Assembly (NCBI GenBank): GCA_963575745.1
Contig: CAUYUJ010017660.1
Location: forward strand, 1-64,000
Direction: 5' to 3'
Length of the DNA stretch: 64,000 nt
Source of the DNA: Prorocentrum cordatum
Lineage: Eukaryota; Sar; Dinophyceae; Prorocentrales; Prorocentraceae
Both the position numbers and the translations under genes were made by a program. This document shows positions 41,942 to 53,145 of the stretch, one piece after another. The notes under the pieces were generated by a model. That model made no database searches and was not told the origin of the DNA. It saw nothing but the letters and a program-made list of their open reading frames with translations. How positions within the stretch are numbered: the stretch's first letter is position 1; each line of letters starts with the position of its first letter.

Positions 41942-41962
41942 CCGCAGCCATTTGTGCTCAAG
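41942..41962 (+). promoter_or_regulatory. Relict spliced-leader-like sequence
   Basis: CCGCAGCCATTTGTGCTCAA plus G matches the SL at 18 of 21 positions, 80 nt before the ATG at 42043; the interval contains GTATCTTC repeats. Confidence 0.7.
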
Positions 41963-42042
41963 GTGCATTTGCGTATCTTCGCATTTACGTATTTGCGTAT
42001 CTTCGTATTCACGTATCTTCCATCTTACGTATCTCCTTTGTC

Positions 42043-43005
42043 ATGGACGGGGACTGGGACGCCGCCGGAGAGTATACTCCATCGCAACAGCAGGTCGCCC
42101 AGCGCATGTGGGACTGGAACGTCCCACGCGGCGGCGAGAATGCTGTATTCGTATGGCTGAAGATGCTTGCCGAGAGCAGATGGTTCGCTACGGGTATCTA
42201 CTTCCCCGCGGTGTGGAATGGAGTCATGGGTGTATGCCTCTGCGTATCAACGGCTGCGTCCACGCGAGTATCGAAGGCCAACTCGGAGGTGGACGAGAAC
42301 ATGAAGCGTAGGGGCGGTATCGAGACGCCTGAGTGGTTGGCGTTCGACGTCTTCTTCTACGCGAACCTCGTATTCGGGAACCTCCACGGCTTTCGAGATC
42401 CAGAAGGGCGGTTACTGGGCACGCTCGCGTATGTGCTCGAGCAGCTCAGCGCCACCGCCGGCATACGTGACTGGACACGCGACGTATTCGTCCGGCACGG
42501 CGAGTGGATGTATGCCGGCCTTCGCAGGATCTTGGATCGACTTCGTATTCGCGTTCACGCCGAGGTCGTATCCGGGCTTTCGTATAGGGCCTTGATGAGC
42601 TTGGACGTATTCATCGCCATTCACGCGCCATCCATGGGGTATGAGCCGCAGGGTATGGCACTGTGGGTTGCCGCGGGCGAGCCCGGGGTATACCCGACAC
42701 AGGACCAATGGTGGCACCAGGACGTATACCGACCGTGGGGCCAGTCGCCGCATGGGAATCTAATGGACTACCGACTGGACCTCGGTATCACGGTGCAGGT
42801 CCCGGGCGTCTTGGCGGTATTTCCTCTCGCAGCCACGGGCCCGGCATCCGCGAGCAGGCGTATGAGCATCGTGCTCGGACACATCCCTGATGTCGCCATT
42901 GCGACGCGTATGGCCTCCGTGCTGCCACCTGTCCAGCCTCAGGCATCGCCGCGGATTGGCGCCATCACGGACGGGACCCAGGAGGAGGAGCCTTCGCGTC
43001 TGTAG
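42043..43005 (+). CDS. Unrecognised 320-residue protein
   Basis: ATG at 42043 (MDGDWDAAGEYTPSQQQVAQ) after the relict SL. It looks globular and Trp-rich: MWDWNVPRGGENAVFVWLKM, GIYFPAVWNGVMGVCLCVST, TPEWLAFDVFFYANLVFGNL, then a helical mid-part (YVLEQLSATAGIRDWTRDVF). Toward the end come YPTQDQWWHQDVYRPWGQ, a proline-containing hydrophobic strand region and an acidic tail (DGTQEEEPSRL). No family or catalytic motif recognised. A membrane role is possible for residues ~45-70 but not clear. GTAT every ~40 bp, often as CGTATTC. It is the last gene of the GTAT-rich block; the signature fades after about 43,100. Confidence 0.65.
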   Translation: MDGDWDAAGEYTPSQQQVAQRMWDWNVPRGGENAVFVWLKMLAESRWFATGIYFPAVWNGVMGVCLCVSTAASTRVSKANSEVDENMKRRGGIETPEWLAFDVFFYANLVFGNLHGFRDPEGRLLGTLAYVLEQLSATAGIRDWTRDVFVRHGEWMYAGLRRILDRLRIRVHAEVVSGLSYRALMSLDVFIAIHAPSMGYEPQGMALWVAAGEPGVYPTQDQWWHQDVYRPWGQSPHGNLMDYRLDLGITVQVPGVLAVFPLAATGPASASRRMSIVLGHIPDVAIATRMASVLPPVQPQASPRIGAITDGTQEEEPSRL

Positions 43006-43009
43006 GCTG

Positions 43010-43095
43010 TATGCCGTTGGCCGCTCATGACAGTATGAATGCCGTTCCGTATGCCGCATGCCCTTGGCCGCTCATGACAGTATGAGTGCGCTCTG
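43010..43095 (+). repeat. Short direct repeat at the end of the GTAT block
   Basis: TTGGCCGCTCATGACAGTATGA occurs at about 43017 and 43068 (51 bp apart), each preceded by GTATGCCG. Confidence 0.85.
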
Positions 43096-43164
43096 GCAGT
43101 GTGCTCCCTGTTCCCCCGCCGGCACTGTTCGCCGAGGCTGGGCGATAGAAAAAGAAAGCATGGC

Positions 43165-43378
43165 AGCATCGCGACAACCATCGGGACAACCGTCGGGACA
43201 ACCATCCGAACAACCATCGGGACAACCAGCGGGACAATCATGTGGACAACGATCGGGACAACCATAACCATCAGGACAACTATCGGGACAACCATGGGGA
43301 CGACGATCGGGACAACCACGATCATCAGGACAACCATCGGGACAACCATCGAGACAACCATCGGGAAAACCATATCGT
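43165..43378 (+). repeat. 15-bp minisatellite (ACAACCATCGGG type)
   Basis: About 14 units of ACAACCATCGGG-AC with some variants. Related array at 55617-55680. Confidence 0.95.
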
Positions 43379-43379
43379 C

Positions 43380-43950
43380 TCTCTCTCTCTTGTGTATTCC
43401 CACATCCCTCAGGAATTTGCCCTAAAGATGTGATCAACCATCTTGTGCGTACGTACCATGATCATGTGTACCATGTACCCTACGGGTCATATGCAACTGA
43501 TGCCTTTGCGTATTCCCACTTCGGCACAGGAATTTGATTAAAAAATGTGACGAACTCCTCTCTCTCTGTCTCTCTCTCTTTGTCTCTCTCTCTCTCCGCT
43601 CTCTTCCTCTGTCTCGCCTTCTCTCTCTCAGTGTCTGTACCATGTCTAGCACTGGTAACAAAGGTATTTGTGTATCCCCACATCCGCCCAGGAATTCCAC
43701 AAATGTGACCAACTATCTTGCGAGTACGTATCATCTCATGTGTGTCGTGCACACTATCAAATGTAACAGAGTTGTGTATTCCCATCATCCCAGGAACTTG
43801 ACCCAAAAATGTGACCAACTCCGCTCTCTCTGTCTCTCTCTCTGTCTGCTCTCTGTCTCTCTCTCTGTCTCTCTGTATTATGTATTGTATGGCACAATTG
43901 CACCATGCTGGGCACATGCGCGCCCCGAATAAGTGACCAAGTTCTGTGGG
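43380..43950 (+). repeat. Diverged 97-bp satellite-like units with (TC)n
   Basis: Landmarks TTGCCCTAAAGATGTGATC (43420), AAAAAATGTGACGAACTC (43538), ACAAATGTGACCAACT (43703) and GACCCAAAAATGTGACC (43800), here with TCTCTCTCTGTCTC fillers. Older or distinct subfamily. Confidence 0.8.
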
Positions 43951-43961
43951 TGTGTACCCCA

Positions 43962-44215
43962 CGCCAGTGTAGTAGCCACGGTCGTCCGCACGCCACGAAG
44001 TGAAGTGTCCCAACGTCATAGGGCGGGAAGCTGGGTTTGGGTGGTCGCGAAGAGTCGTTTGGATATTTGGTAGAGCTTGTAATGCCCCCCCACGAAGTGG
44101 GGGTATTGCCTGGTGTCGTATGAAAACCCTGGCACTGGGGAGAACACCACGCGTTCGGGTAAAATGATTGTTGTTGTTGTTGTTGTTGTTATTGTTGTTG
44201 TTGTTGTTGTTGTTG
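43962..44215 (+). repeat. C-family 3' module only, plus (GTT)n
   Basis: GCCAGTGTAGTAGCCACGGT through GAAAACCCTGGCACTGG, then (GTT)n at 44168-44215. The 5' part of the family is missing. Contains a CCCCCCAC-GAA-GTGGGGG hairpin. Confidence 0.85.
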
Positions 44216-44991
44216 AATATTATTACTTCTAAAGAATAATTATTGTTGGGCCCCCTGGTGCACGCCCCCCTCGCCGCGCCTAGGCCGCAGCCACATTTTC
44301 ATAATTTTCGTGAGGAAGTCTCAGGCAAAACGGGGGAGTCCGGATCCGGTTGTTTTGTTGACGCCCGCTTTCCCTGTCAAAAACAATATAAAATGACATG
44401 TCTTGTTCTAACATAACCAAACTTCAAGAATCCCTTGCAAAAAATAAGAAGTGGACATTCGCGCGCGCAAGACGAAATCCTTCCAAAACCTTAGTTTTCG
44501 TAGCGATTTTAACATAAAAACATAAAAAACCAATGGTTTTTCAAAAACAAATTGTCAAAATTTCATCCCGCGCGCTCTTGCGGATTCGTAGGAAACCCAA
44601 CACTTTTTAATCATTTCTGTCAAACGGGCTTTTGCGAGCAACTTTTTCGAACTTCTGCAACAACGGTTGCGCACCTGCCAGGGCCATCATCCCTGTCAAA
44701 TAATACCATGCGGGACACATTCGTTTTTTCTTCGCGCGCGCACGCCGTCGTCGTCGGCCGCGGGGCCCTGAATAGTAGCCGCGGTCGTCCGCATGCCGCG
44801 AAGTGAAGTGTCCGAACGTCATAGGGCGGGGAGCTGGGTGTGGGTGGTGGCGAAGAGTCGTTTGGAAATTTGGTAGAGCTTGAACCGGCCCCCCCACAAA
44901 GTGGGGGTATTGCCCGCCTCCTATGAAAACCCTGGCACTGGTGAGAACGGAGTGTCCCCACGTGCTAGTAATTGTTGTTGTTGTTGTTGTT
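44216..44991 (+). repeat. C-family repeat, copy 4
   Basis: Full-length copy from AATATTATTACTTCTAAAG to CGTGCTAGTAATTGTTG; very like copy 1 throughout. Confidence 0.85.
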
Positions 44992-46072
<1,081 letters not shown>

Positions 46073-46384
46073 CAGTTTGTATTGACCCCCCTGTGGGGCA
46101 CAGTGTATTTTTTAATTGAAGTACCCATCCTATGGCTCGCACCTTGCTTTGTATAAAAGAATCTGTTGGGTCTCAGAATTGGCCCCTTGGCCCCCGAGTT
46201 ACAACAACAACGGCTCCCGCCTGATACTTCCTCATAATATATTCCCAAATCGCGCTCTCGCGCGGGACTTCCTCACAATTCATACAGGACTCGCGCTCTC
46301 GCGTGAGATTTTCCTGCAATTTATTGAATCGCTTCGCTCATTCCGCCGGCCCATACGGTCTCATGTCTGCCGTTTGCCCGAGGG
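46073..46384 (+). repeat. D-family 5' fragment
   Basis: TTACAACAACAACGGCTCCC landmark and GCGCTCTCGCGTGAGATTTC-type units; breaks off at the CTTGGGG repeats. Confidence 0.75.
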
Positions 46385-47160
46385 CCTGGTGTCAATGCGG
46401 CGCTTTGGGGGTTCCTGGGGCCGCTTGGGGGACTCCTGGGGCGCTCGGGGGGGCATTTGGGGGGCCTCCTGGGGCCGCTTGGGGGACTCTTGGGGGCCTC
46501 CTGAGGGCCTCGTGGGGGCCTCTTGGGGCCTCTTAGGGGCCTCTTGGGGCCTCGTAGGGGCTTCTTAGGGCCGAGGGCGCGAAATTTTGTTTCGTGTTCC
46601 CTCTCTGGGGCCCCTTTGGGGGTGTTCTTGGGGCCCTCTTGGACCGTCTTGGAGGCTTCTTGGGCCGTCTTCGAGCCCTCTTGGGCCATCTTGGGGCCCT
46701 CTTGGGGGCCTCTTGGGCCCTCTTGGGGCGATCTTGGGGGCCTCTGGGGCCGTCTTGGGGCGTCGGGAACCGAAAAGGTGGAAGCTCCAAAATCTTTCAA
46801 AAACCTAAGGAAAAACAATGAATTTTGCCTCCGGGGGCCCTCTTGGGAGTGCTCTGGGAGGCCTCTTGGGGCGTCTGGGGGCTATCTTGGGCGTCTTGGA
46901 GCGATCTTGTGGCATGTCGGACCCCTCGTGTACCATCTTGGGGGCCTCTTGGGGGCCTCTTGGCCTTTCTTGGGGCTCTCGGGGACGTCTCGGAGCCCTG
47001 TTGGTGCGCTCATGGAGCGCTCCTGGAGCGCTCTGGGGGACTCCTCCCGGGACTCTCTCAGGACCTTGCCGGGGTACTTTTCGTCCGGGGACCCCCAGGG
47101 GCCGCCCCGCGCGCGCGAACTAGAGAATTCTTAACCAGTTACCGGAGATCTTAGCACGCC
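46385..47160 (+). repeat. CTTGGGGCCTC repeats, longest array
   Basis: About 0.7 kb of degenerate CTCTTGGGGCC/GTCTTGGGGCC words, some 10-14 bp apart. Long open frames here come from the repeat period and have no domain. Confidence 0.85.
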
Positions 47161-47184
47161 TCTGGCCCGTTGGGCCGGCGAATT

Positions 47185-47944
47185 TTGACGCAGCGCCTTC
47201 GGCACTCAGGAATCACGGTCTCGTTGTGGATTTTCCCATGGTTTATTTGGGAATCACGCTGTCGCTCGAGACTTTCTCGCGATTCATGCAGGACGCACGC
47301 TTCAGCAACCCGCCTCCTCGACCTGGCCGCCTGGGCCTGCCTTCCCGACCCGCGCATTGGGGTCTACCTGCTTGATCTGCCCGTCTGGTTTTTCCACGTG
47401 TTTTCTGTTCCTAGCCCCCCTTCCTGCTTTTCTCTTTCGTGTCCATCCTCCTTCTTCCCCGAAGCCTGTCCAACCGGGGAGCGCGAAACCTGTGACGGAT
47501 TCTGTCAGACGGGCGCCCGGGCGCCCCAGGCATGAGTGGGCAAAGTGTCTGTACAATTTGATCAGCAGTAGTTTTGGCTCCGACTTTGCCGTGGTGGATT
47601 GCATGGCAGACGAACGAACGTGGCGTCAGTTTGCAGCAAAGTTTGCGCTTGACAGCTGGCCGCACTGCACACTGACCTTCTTGCCCTGGCCGTGCACGGT
47701 TTCAACTGCCTACGCGCCGAATGGCGTGCGGCTTCTCGCTCGCTCGCTCGCTCCTTCTTCCCCCCTGGTCCCTTCCCTCCATCTGTCCTCTCTCCGTGCC
47801 TTCGCGGCTGCACAAGATATTTGTTGCAAGTGAGAGATATACCCGCACGGGTGTACGATCGAAGACGAAGAGGGCGGGTATCGAGGTTTTGGGATAGACG
47901 CGTTGAATAGCACGCGAGCATATGAGAGCGACAACATTGACATG

Positions 47945-47983
<39 letters not shown>

Positions 47984-48060
47984 GGTGTTGGTGTTGTTGT
48001 TGGTGTTGTTGTTGATGTTGTTGCTTTTGTTGTTGCTGTTGTTGATGAGCTTTCACTACT
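47185..48060 (+). repeat. D-family repeat and (GTT)n
   Basis: AGCGCCTTCGGCACTCAGGA... to GATCGAAGACGAAGAGGGCG and TTGACATGATTG, then (GTT)n to 48050. Confidence 0.8.
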
Positions 48061-48795
48061 GAATAATAGTCATTGTTGATCCCCCCTCTGGTGACCATTG
48101 TGTTTTTCAGCTGTAGTGCTTCCTCCGAGGCTCGAACCTTCGGTATTACCCTGGAAAGTCACGGGGCTAAAATTGGGCCCCTGGCCCTCGGTCTACAACA
48201 ACAGCGGCTACCGCCTCATACTCCCTCACAGTGTATTCCCTACTCGCGCTCTCGCGCGAGATTTCCTCACAATTCATGTACGCACCGCGCTCTCGCGTGG
48301 GACTTCTTCGCAATTCACTCAGACAATGTGCCCTCGGCGCTCAGGAATCACGCTCTCGCTATGGCCTCTTTCACGACTCACTTGTGAATCGCGCTATCGC
48401 TGGAGACTTCCTCGCGATTCATGCAGGACGCACGCTGCAACCCGCCTCCTCGACCTGGTCGCCTGGGCCTGTCTTCCCGACCTGCCCGCCATGGGTCTGC
48501 CCACTCGATCTGCCCGTCTGGTTCTACCACTTGTTCTCTGCTCCTTGCCCCCCTCATCCTGCTGATTTCTCTCGTGTTTCATTTTTCTCCTTCCCTCTTC
48601 CGCCCGTCCTCTCTTCCCTTGTTTTAGGGGCTGCCCTGAATGCGCGTGGCAGGTAAGGAAGATGTACTCCCAAGGGGGTGCGATCGAAGACGACGAGGGC
48701 GGGTACCGAGAATCTGGGATATACGTATTGATTGGCACGTGGGGCAGATCGGAGCGAACAGTCTTAAACTTATTGTTGCCGATGTTGGATGTTGG
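48061..48795 (+). repeat. D-family repeat, full length
   Basis: Starts TTGATCCCCCCTCTGGTG, has CTACAACAACAGCGGCTACC, and ends GCGATCGAAGACGACGAGGG plus a short tail. Near-complete colinearity with 24783-25838. Confidence 0.8.
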
Positions 48796-48799
48796 ATAC

Positions 48800-49318
48800 A
48801 CAAAAAATAATTATTGTTGGACCCCTCACATGCGCCCTGGCGCTCTCGCCGAGACGGCGGCTGCATTTCATTGAAAACGAGGCTCACTCTCAAGCGGTTT
48901 GGGGGGCCGCCAAAACCGGCCCCCCAACATTAACAACGCTCCCGTTCGAAACCTGTTACTCAGGGCCGGTGCTTTTGCTCACCGCCGAAAGCAGCCGTTT
49001 CAACCAAACCAGCGCTTCCGCTCGAGACTTCCTCCAGTGTTACCTTGGACAAGCGCGCTACTCTTTCTCTCATCGGCGCCGCCCCCCAGCAACAACAACG
49101 CTCCCGCTCGAGACGTCCTCCTTTTTCACTCAAGGCGGTGCTCTTGCTCGCCGCCGGCAGCCCCCGTCCCGACAAAACCAGCGCTCCCGCCCGAGACGTC
49201 CTCCCGTATTACGCTGGACTGGCGCCCTTTTCTCTTCCTCCTCCTCCTTCTCGTCCTCCTCCTCCTCCTCCTCCTCCTCCTTCTCCTCCTCCTCCTCCTC
49301 CTCCTTGGCGCCGGCCTG
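48800..49318 (+). repeat. D-like fragment with tandem sub-repeats and (CTC)n
   Basis: CGCTCCCGTTCGAAACCTG, CGCTCCCGCTCGAGACGTCC and CGCTCCCGCCCGAGACGTCC recur. A hairpin (TTGGGGGGCCG/CGGCCCCCCAA) lies at 48899-48929; (CTC)n at 49225-49305. Confidence 0.7.
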
Positions 49319-50854
49319 GAGGAAGGGGCCGACCTTGTCCCTGCCCAGGCTCATCTTGCCAGACTGCTCAAGAATGAAGCCTACGATCAGATAGGTCAGC
49401 TTGTCACAGTCATGGCAGGAGGGCAATGGCCCCACGACCGCCAGATTGAGGCGGGGTATTCCGCCTCCGCTCTATGTCCCAGATGTGGCACTGCCCCCGA
49501 CTCGTGCTACCATCGCATCTGGACCTGCCCGTGTAATGTAGACAAGCCCGCGTACACAGCGTCGCAGTCGCTTGTGTACGAGGCTCAGATAAGTTACGAA
49601 TCCATGCCGTCTCTTTGTCTGCGGGGCGTGCCCCCTGCTCAGCTCACGGTTCCGCAATTTAAAGAGATCGGGGACGTGGAGTGGGTCCTGGGCTCTGGCC
49701 ATATCGGGGCGCCAGCGCAGCCGTTGGAAGCTCTCGATCGAGACTCTTGTGGGGCTGCGTTTGTTTTCGGGGATGGGTCTGGAGGCCGTTACAGCAGCGA
49801 TCCTCGTCGCCGCAGGGTCGGCGCAGCGGCGGTGGCACTCAAGCCCACCAGCGCGGGGTGGGAGCTGTTGTCTGGGGTGGCCAGCACGTTGGGAGGTCGA
49901 CGGCAAACCGTCCCGAGAGCGGAGTTCCGTGCGTTCGAGCTAGCCCTAAAGTCCTACGCAGGCCCGATAATCTTCATCACAGACAATGCGGCGCTGCACC
50001 AGGGCTGGATGTCCGGCCGGGCCGAGCGATCGGCCGGCAAGAATGCAGATTTGTGGTTTCGAATTCGGTCGGCCCTGAGGTCTCGCGAAGGTTGCGTCCA
50101 GGTGATTTGGACGCCCTCGCATGTGGACCCCGACGACCCTGCCCTCACCCCGCTCCAGCGTCACGTCGCGGTTGGGAACAGCCTCGCCGATGAGCACGCC
50201 GGGGACGCTGCGAATCGTTCGTGGGAGCTTGCCCTTGAGGGCCGTCGGGCCCCCGACACCGACAAGTGGGATTGCACGGCCCATCTCATACGCAGGAGGG
50301 CCGCCCAAGCCATGGTAGACGCCATCGCCGCAGCACCGTGGACCTCCACTCGGCCCAAGACGGGCCGAGAGGCCAAGAGTGCGCGCGACAAGGCGCTCCT
50401 GAGCAGTGCGCATTGCTGGACTTGGGCTCACAGCAAATGGGTTGGCGCGCTTTGCCATTGCATCCAGAACGATCAAGATATAATTCAAGCTGCCTCGACC
50501 GAATGTCCAGGTGGTGAGTCGCGCGACGACCAGGCCTTCGATATCATATAGCGGGCGGCTAGTGGGGCGGTGGTGGGGGGAAAGGTGTTGCACGAATCCC
50601 ATCGCTTGTTTCACTGGCCTCGGTTTTCCTTGCATGTTTGTTCCCACTGTGGCCAAACCGCATCGACGGACCCGCGTCAACTCACTGGGCCGTGCACGCC
50701 TTCAAAGAAGGGCCATGAGAATTTGGCCCGAATTCGCCAGGGCAAGCACCCCAGCCATCACGGGCCGTCTGCGGTTGTCATAGAGGCTGATCTCTCCAGG
50801 GTTCGACGGATCGAGGCGCGTCGAGGTTCTCACCTCCCTGGTGTGCTGTGGTAA
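49319..50854 (+). pseudogene. 3' part of a LINE: zinc knuckle, RNase H and C-terminal zinc motif
   Basis: A + frame begins abruptly after (CTC)n with LARLLKNEAYDQIG. It then shows CPRCGTAPDSCYHRIWTC (CCHC knuckle, about 49480) and an RNase H domain with the acidic residues in FVFGDGSGGR (about 49763), RAEFRAFELAL (about 49918), FITDNAALHQGW (about 49973), and IWTPSHVDPD...NSLADEHAGDAA (about 50107-50210). A TAG at 50549-50551 ends the frame. The same frame continues with VCSHCGQTASTDPRQLTGPC and GKHPSHHG, a typical LINE C-terminal zinc motif, up to about 50854. So the 5' part (endonuclease, RT) is missing and one stop interrupts the rest. Typical 5'-truncated non-LTR retrotransposon. Confidence 0.75.
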
Positions 50855-50894
50855 GGGGTTCGGCTACGTCACCTGTAGAGCTTATAGAATCCCA

Positions 50895-51385
50895 TAGAAT
50901 CCCTCCTCCTCCCCCTCCTCCTCCTCCTCCCTCCTCTCCCCTCCCCCTTCCTCTTCCTCCCTCTTCCTTCCTCCACCCCCTCCTCTTTTCCCTCCTCCCT
51001 CCTCCCTCCTCCGTCCCTCTTTCCTCCCTCCTCCTCCCTCCCCCCTTCTCCCTCTCCTCGTCCTCCTTTTCCTCCTCCTCCTCCTCGTCGTCGTCCTCCT
51101 CCTCCTCCTCCTCCTCCTCCTCCTCCCCCCCTCCTCCTCCCTCCTCCCCTCCTCCTTCCTCCTCCCCTCCTTTTCCTCCTCCTTCCTTCCTCCTCCTCCT
51201 CCTCCCCTCCTCCCCCTCCTCCCCCTTTCTCTTCCTCCCTCTTCCTCCCTCCACCCTCTCCTCTTCTTCCTCCTCCCTCCTCCCTCTCCCGTCCTTCTTC
51301 CTCCCTCCTCCCTCGTCCTCCCTCCTCCGTTCCGTTTCCGCCCCCCTTGTCTCCTCCCTCCTCCTGCCTCCCTCCTCCGTCCTTG
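50895..51385. repeat. Long CTCCTCC polypyrimidine tract
   Basis: About 490 bp of C/T-only sequence except for a CGTCGTCGTC patch (about 51087). Confidence 0.95.
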
Positions 51386-51645
51386 CGTCCGTTCCAGGTG
51401 GAGAACCCGCGACCCACCCGCGACCCAAACCGCGTTCAGTGTACACATCAAAACTTTCGGCGCCTGCGGCGGACGGTTTCTGGATTCCTGCCAAGTGGAG
51501 GTGGAGAACCCGCGACCCACCCGCGACCCAGACTACGTGCGCTGCGCAAACCAAAAATTATGCGCCTGCGGCGGGCTGTTTTTGCATTTGTTCCAGGTAG
51601 CCCACCAGCGATCTCCCCCGCGCTGAACTTGTCAGAGCATGACGG
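51386..51645 (+). repeat. ~97-bp direct repeat, about three copies
   Basis: GTGGAGAACCCGCGACCCAC at about 51400 and 51499 (99 bp apart), with a diverged third near 51597. Each is followed by GCGCCTGCGGCGG. Confidence 0.85.
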
Positions 51646-51890
51646 CGACGATGAGGACGAGGATGCGGACGAGGAAGAGGAGGAGGAGCAGGAGCAGGAG
51701 CAGGAGGAAAAGGAGGAGGAGGATGATGATGATGATGAGGAGGAGGAGGAGGAGGAGGAGGAGGAGGAGGAGAGGAAGGAGGGGAGGAGGAGGAGGAGGA
51801 GGAGGAGGAGGAGGAGGAGGAGGAGGAGAGGAGGAGGAGGAGGAGGAGGAGGAGGAGGAGGAGGAGGAGGAGGAGGAGAGGGGCGCCATC
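51646..51890. repeat. (GGA)n polypurine tract
   Basis: GACGAGGAAGAGGAGG-type run. Confidence 0.95.
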
Positions 51891-51969
51891 GACAGGGGCG
51901 ATGAGGGCCACGAGGTCCGCCAGCTCCACGCCCGCCTTCGCCCGCGCCCGCCCCCTCACTCTTATCCGC

Positions 51970-52166
51970 AATTGTGGGTACTACGTACCTCCTAAAAGTG
52001 GCACGATTGAAAAAAAGGGCGGGTATTGAGGGTTCGGGAAATACACTTTGACGGACACTCGAGCAGATAAGAACAAACAGTTTGAACATGATGGGTGTTG
52101 CTGCTGTTGTCGTTGTTGTTGTTGTTGTTGCCGTTGTTGTCGTTGTCGTTGTCGTTGTCGTTGTTT

Positions 52167-52205
<39 letters not shown>

Positions 52206-52294
52206 GTGTTGATGTTGTTGTTGTCGTCGTCATCGTTGTTGTTGTTGTTGTTGTTGGTGTTGTTGTTGATGTTGTTGTTTTTGTTGTTGTTGTG

Positions 52295-52325
<31 letters not shown>

Positions 52326-52335
52326 TTGTTGTTGT
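51970..52335 (+). repeat. D-family tail and (GTT/GTC)n
   Basis: GGGCGGGTATTGAGGGTTCG tail, then about 240 bp of GTTGTT and GTCGTT. Confidence 0.85.
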
Positions 52336-53145
52336 TGAACATTATTTCTTCTAAAGAATAATTATTGTTGGGGCCCCTGGTGCATGGCCCCCTCGCCGCG
52401 CCTAGGCCGCAGCCTCATTTTCATAATTTTCGTGAGGAAGTCTCAGGCAAAACGATGTGTACCAGATCCGGTTGTTTTGTTCCCCCCCGCTTTCCCTTGC
52501 AAAAAATAAGCTAAAGTGGACATTTCTTGTTCTAACATAACCAAACTTCAAGAATCCCTTGCAACAAATCAGGTAAAGTGGACATTCGCGCGCGCAAGAC
52601 GAAATCCTTCCAAAACCTTAGTGTTCGTAGCGATTTTAACATAAAAACATCAAACAACCAATGGTTTTTCAAAAAAAAAGTGTCAAAATTTCATCCCGCG
52701 CGCTCTTGCGGATTCGTAGGAAACCCAACACTTTTTAAACATTTCTGTCAAACGGGCTTTTGCGAGCAACTTTTTCACGTGCTTCGAACTTCTGCAACAA
52801 CGGTTGCGCACCTGCCAGGGCCATCATCCCTGTCAAATAATACCATGCGGAACACATTCGTTCTTTCTTCGCGCGCGCACGCCGTCGTCGTCGGCCGCGG
52901 GGCCCTGAATAGTAGCCACGGTCGTCCGCATGCCACGAAGTGAAGTGTCCGAACGTCATAGGGCGGGAAGCTGGGTGTGGGTGGTGGCGAAGAGTCGTTT
53001 GGAAATTTGGTAGAGCTTGAACCGGCCCCCCCACAAAGTGGGGGTATTGCCCGCCTCCTATGAAAACCCTGGCACTGGTGAGAACGGAGTGTCCCCACGT
53101 GCTAGTAATTGCTGTTGTTGTTGTTGTGGTTGTTGTTGAGTTCTC
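52336..53145 (+). repeat. C-family repeat, copy 6
   Basis: Full-length copy, AACATTATTTCTTCTAAAG to CGTGCTAGTAATTGCTG and a short (GTT)n. Confidence 0.85.

Noticed and set aside
43165-43378. CRISPR-like regular repeats
   Set aside because: 15-bp units are contiguous without unique spacers; the 97-bp arrays likewise are contiguous satellites, in a eukaryotic setting.
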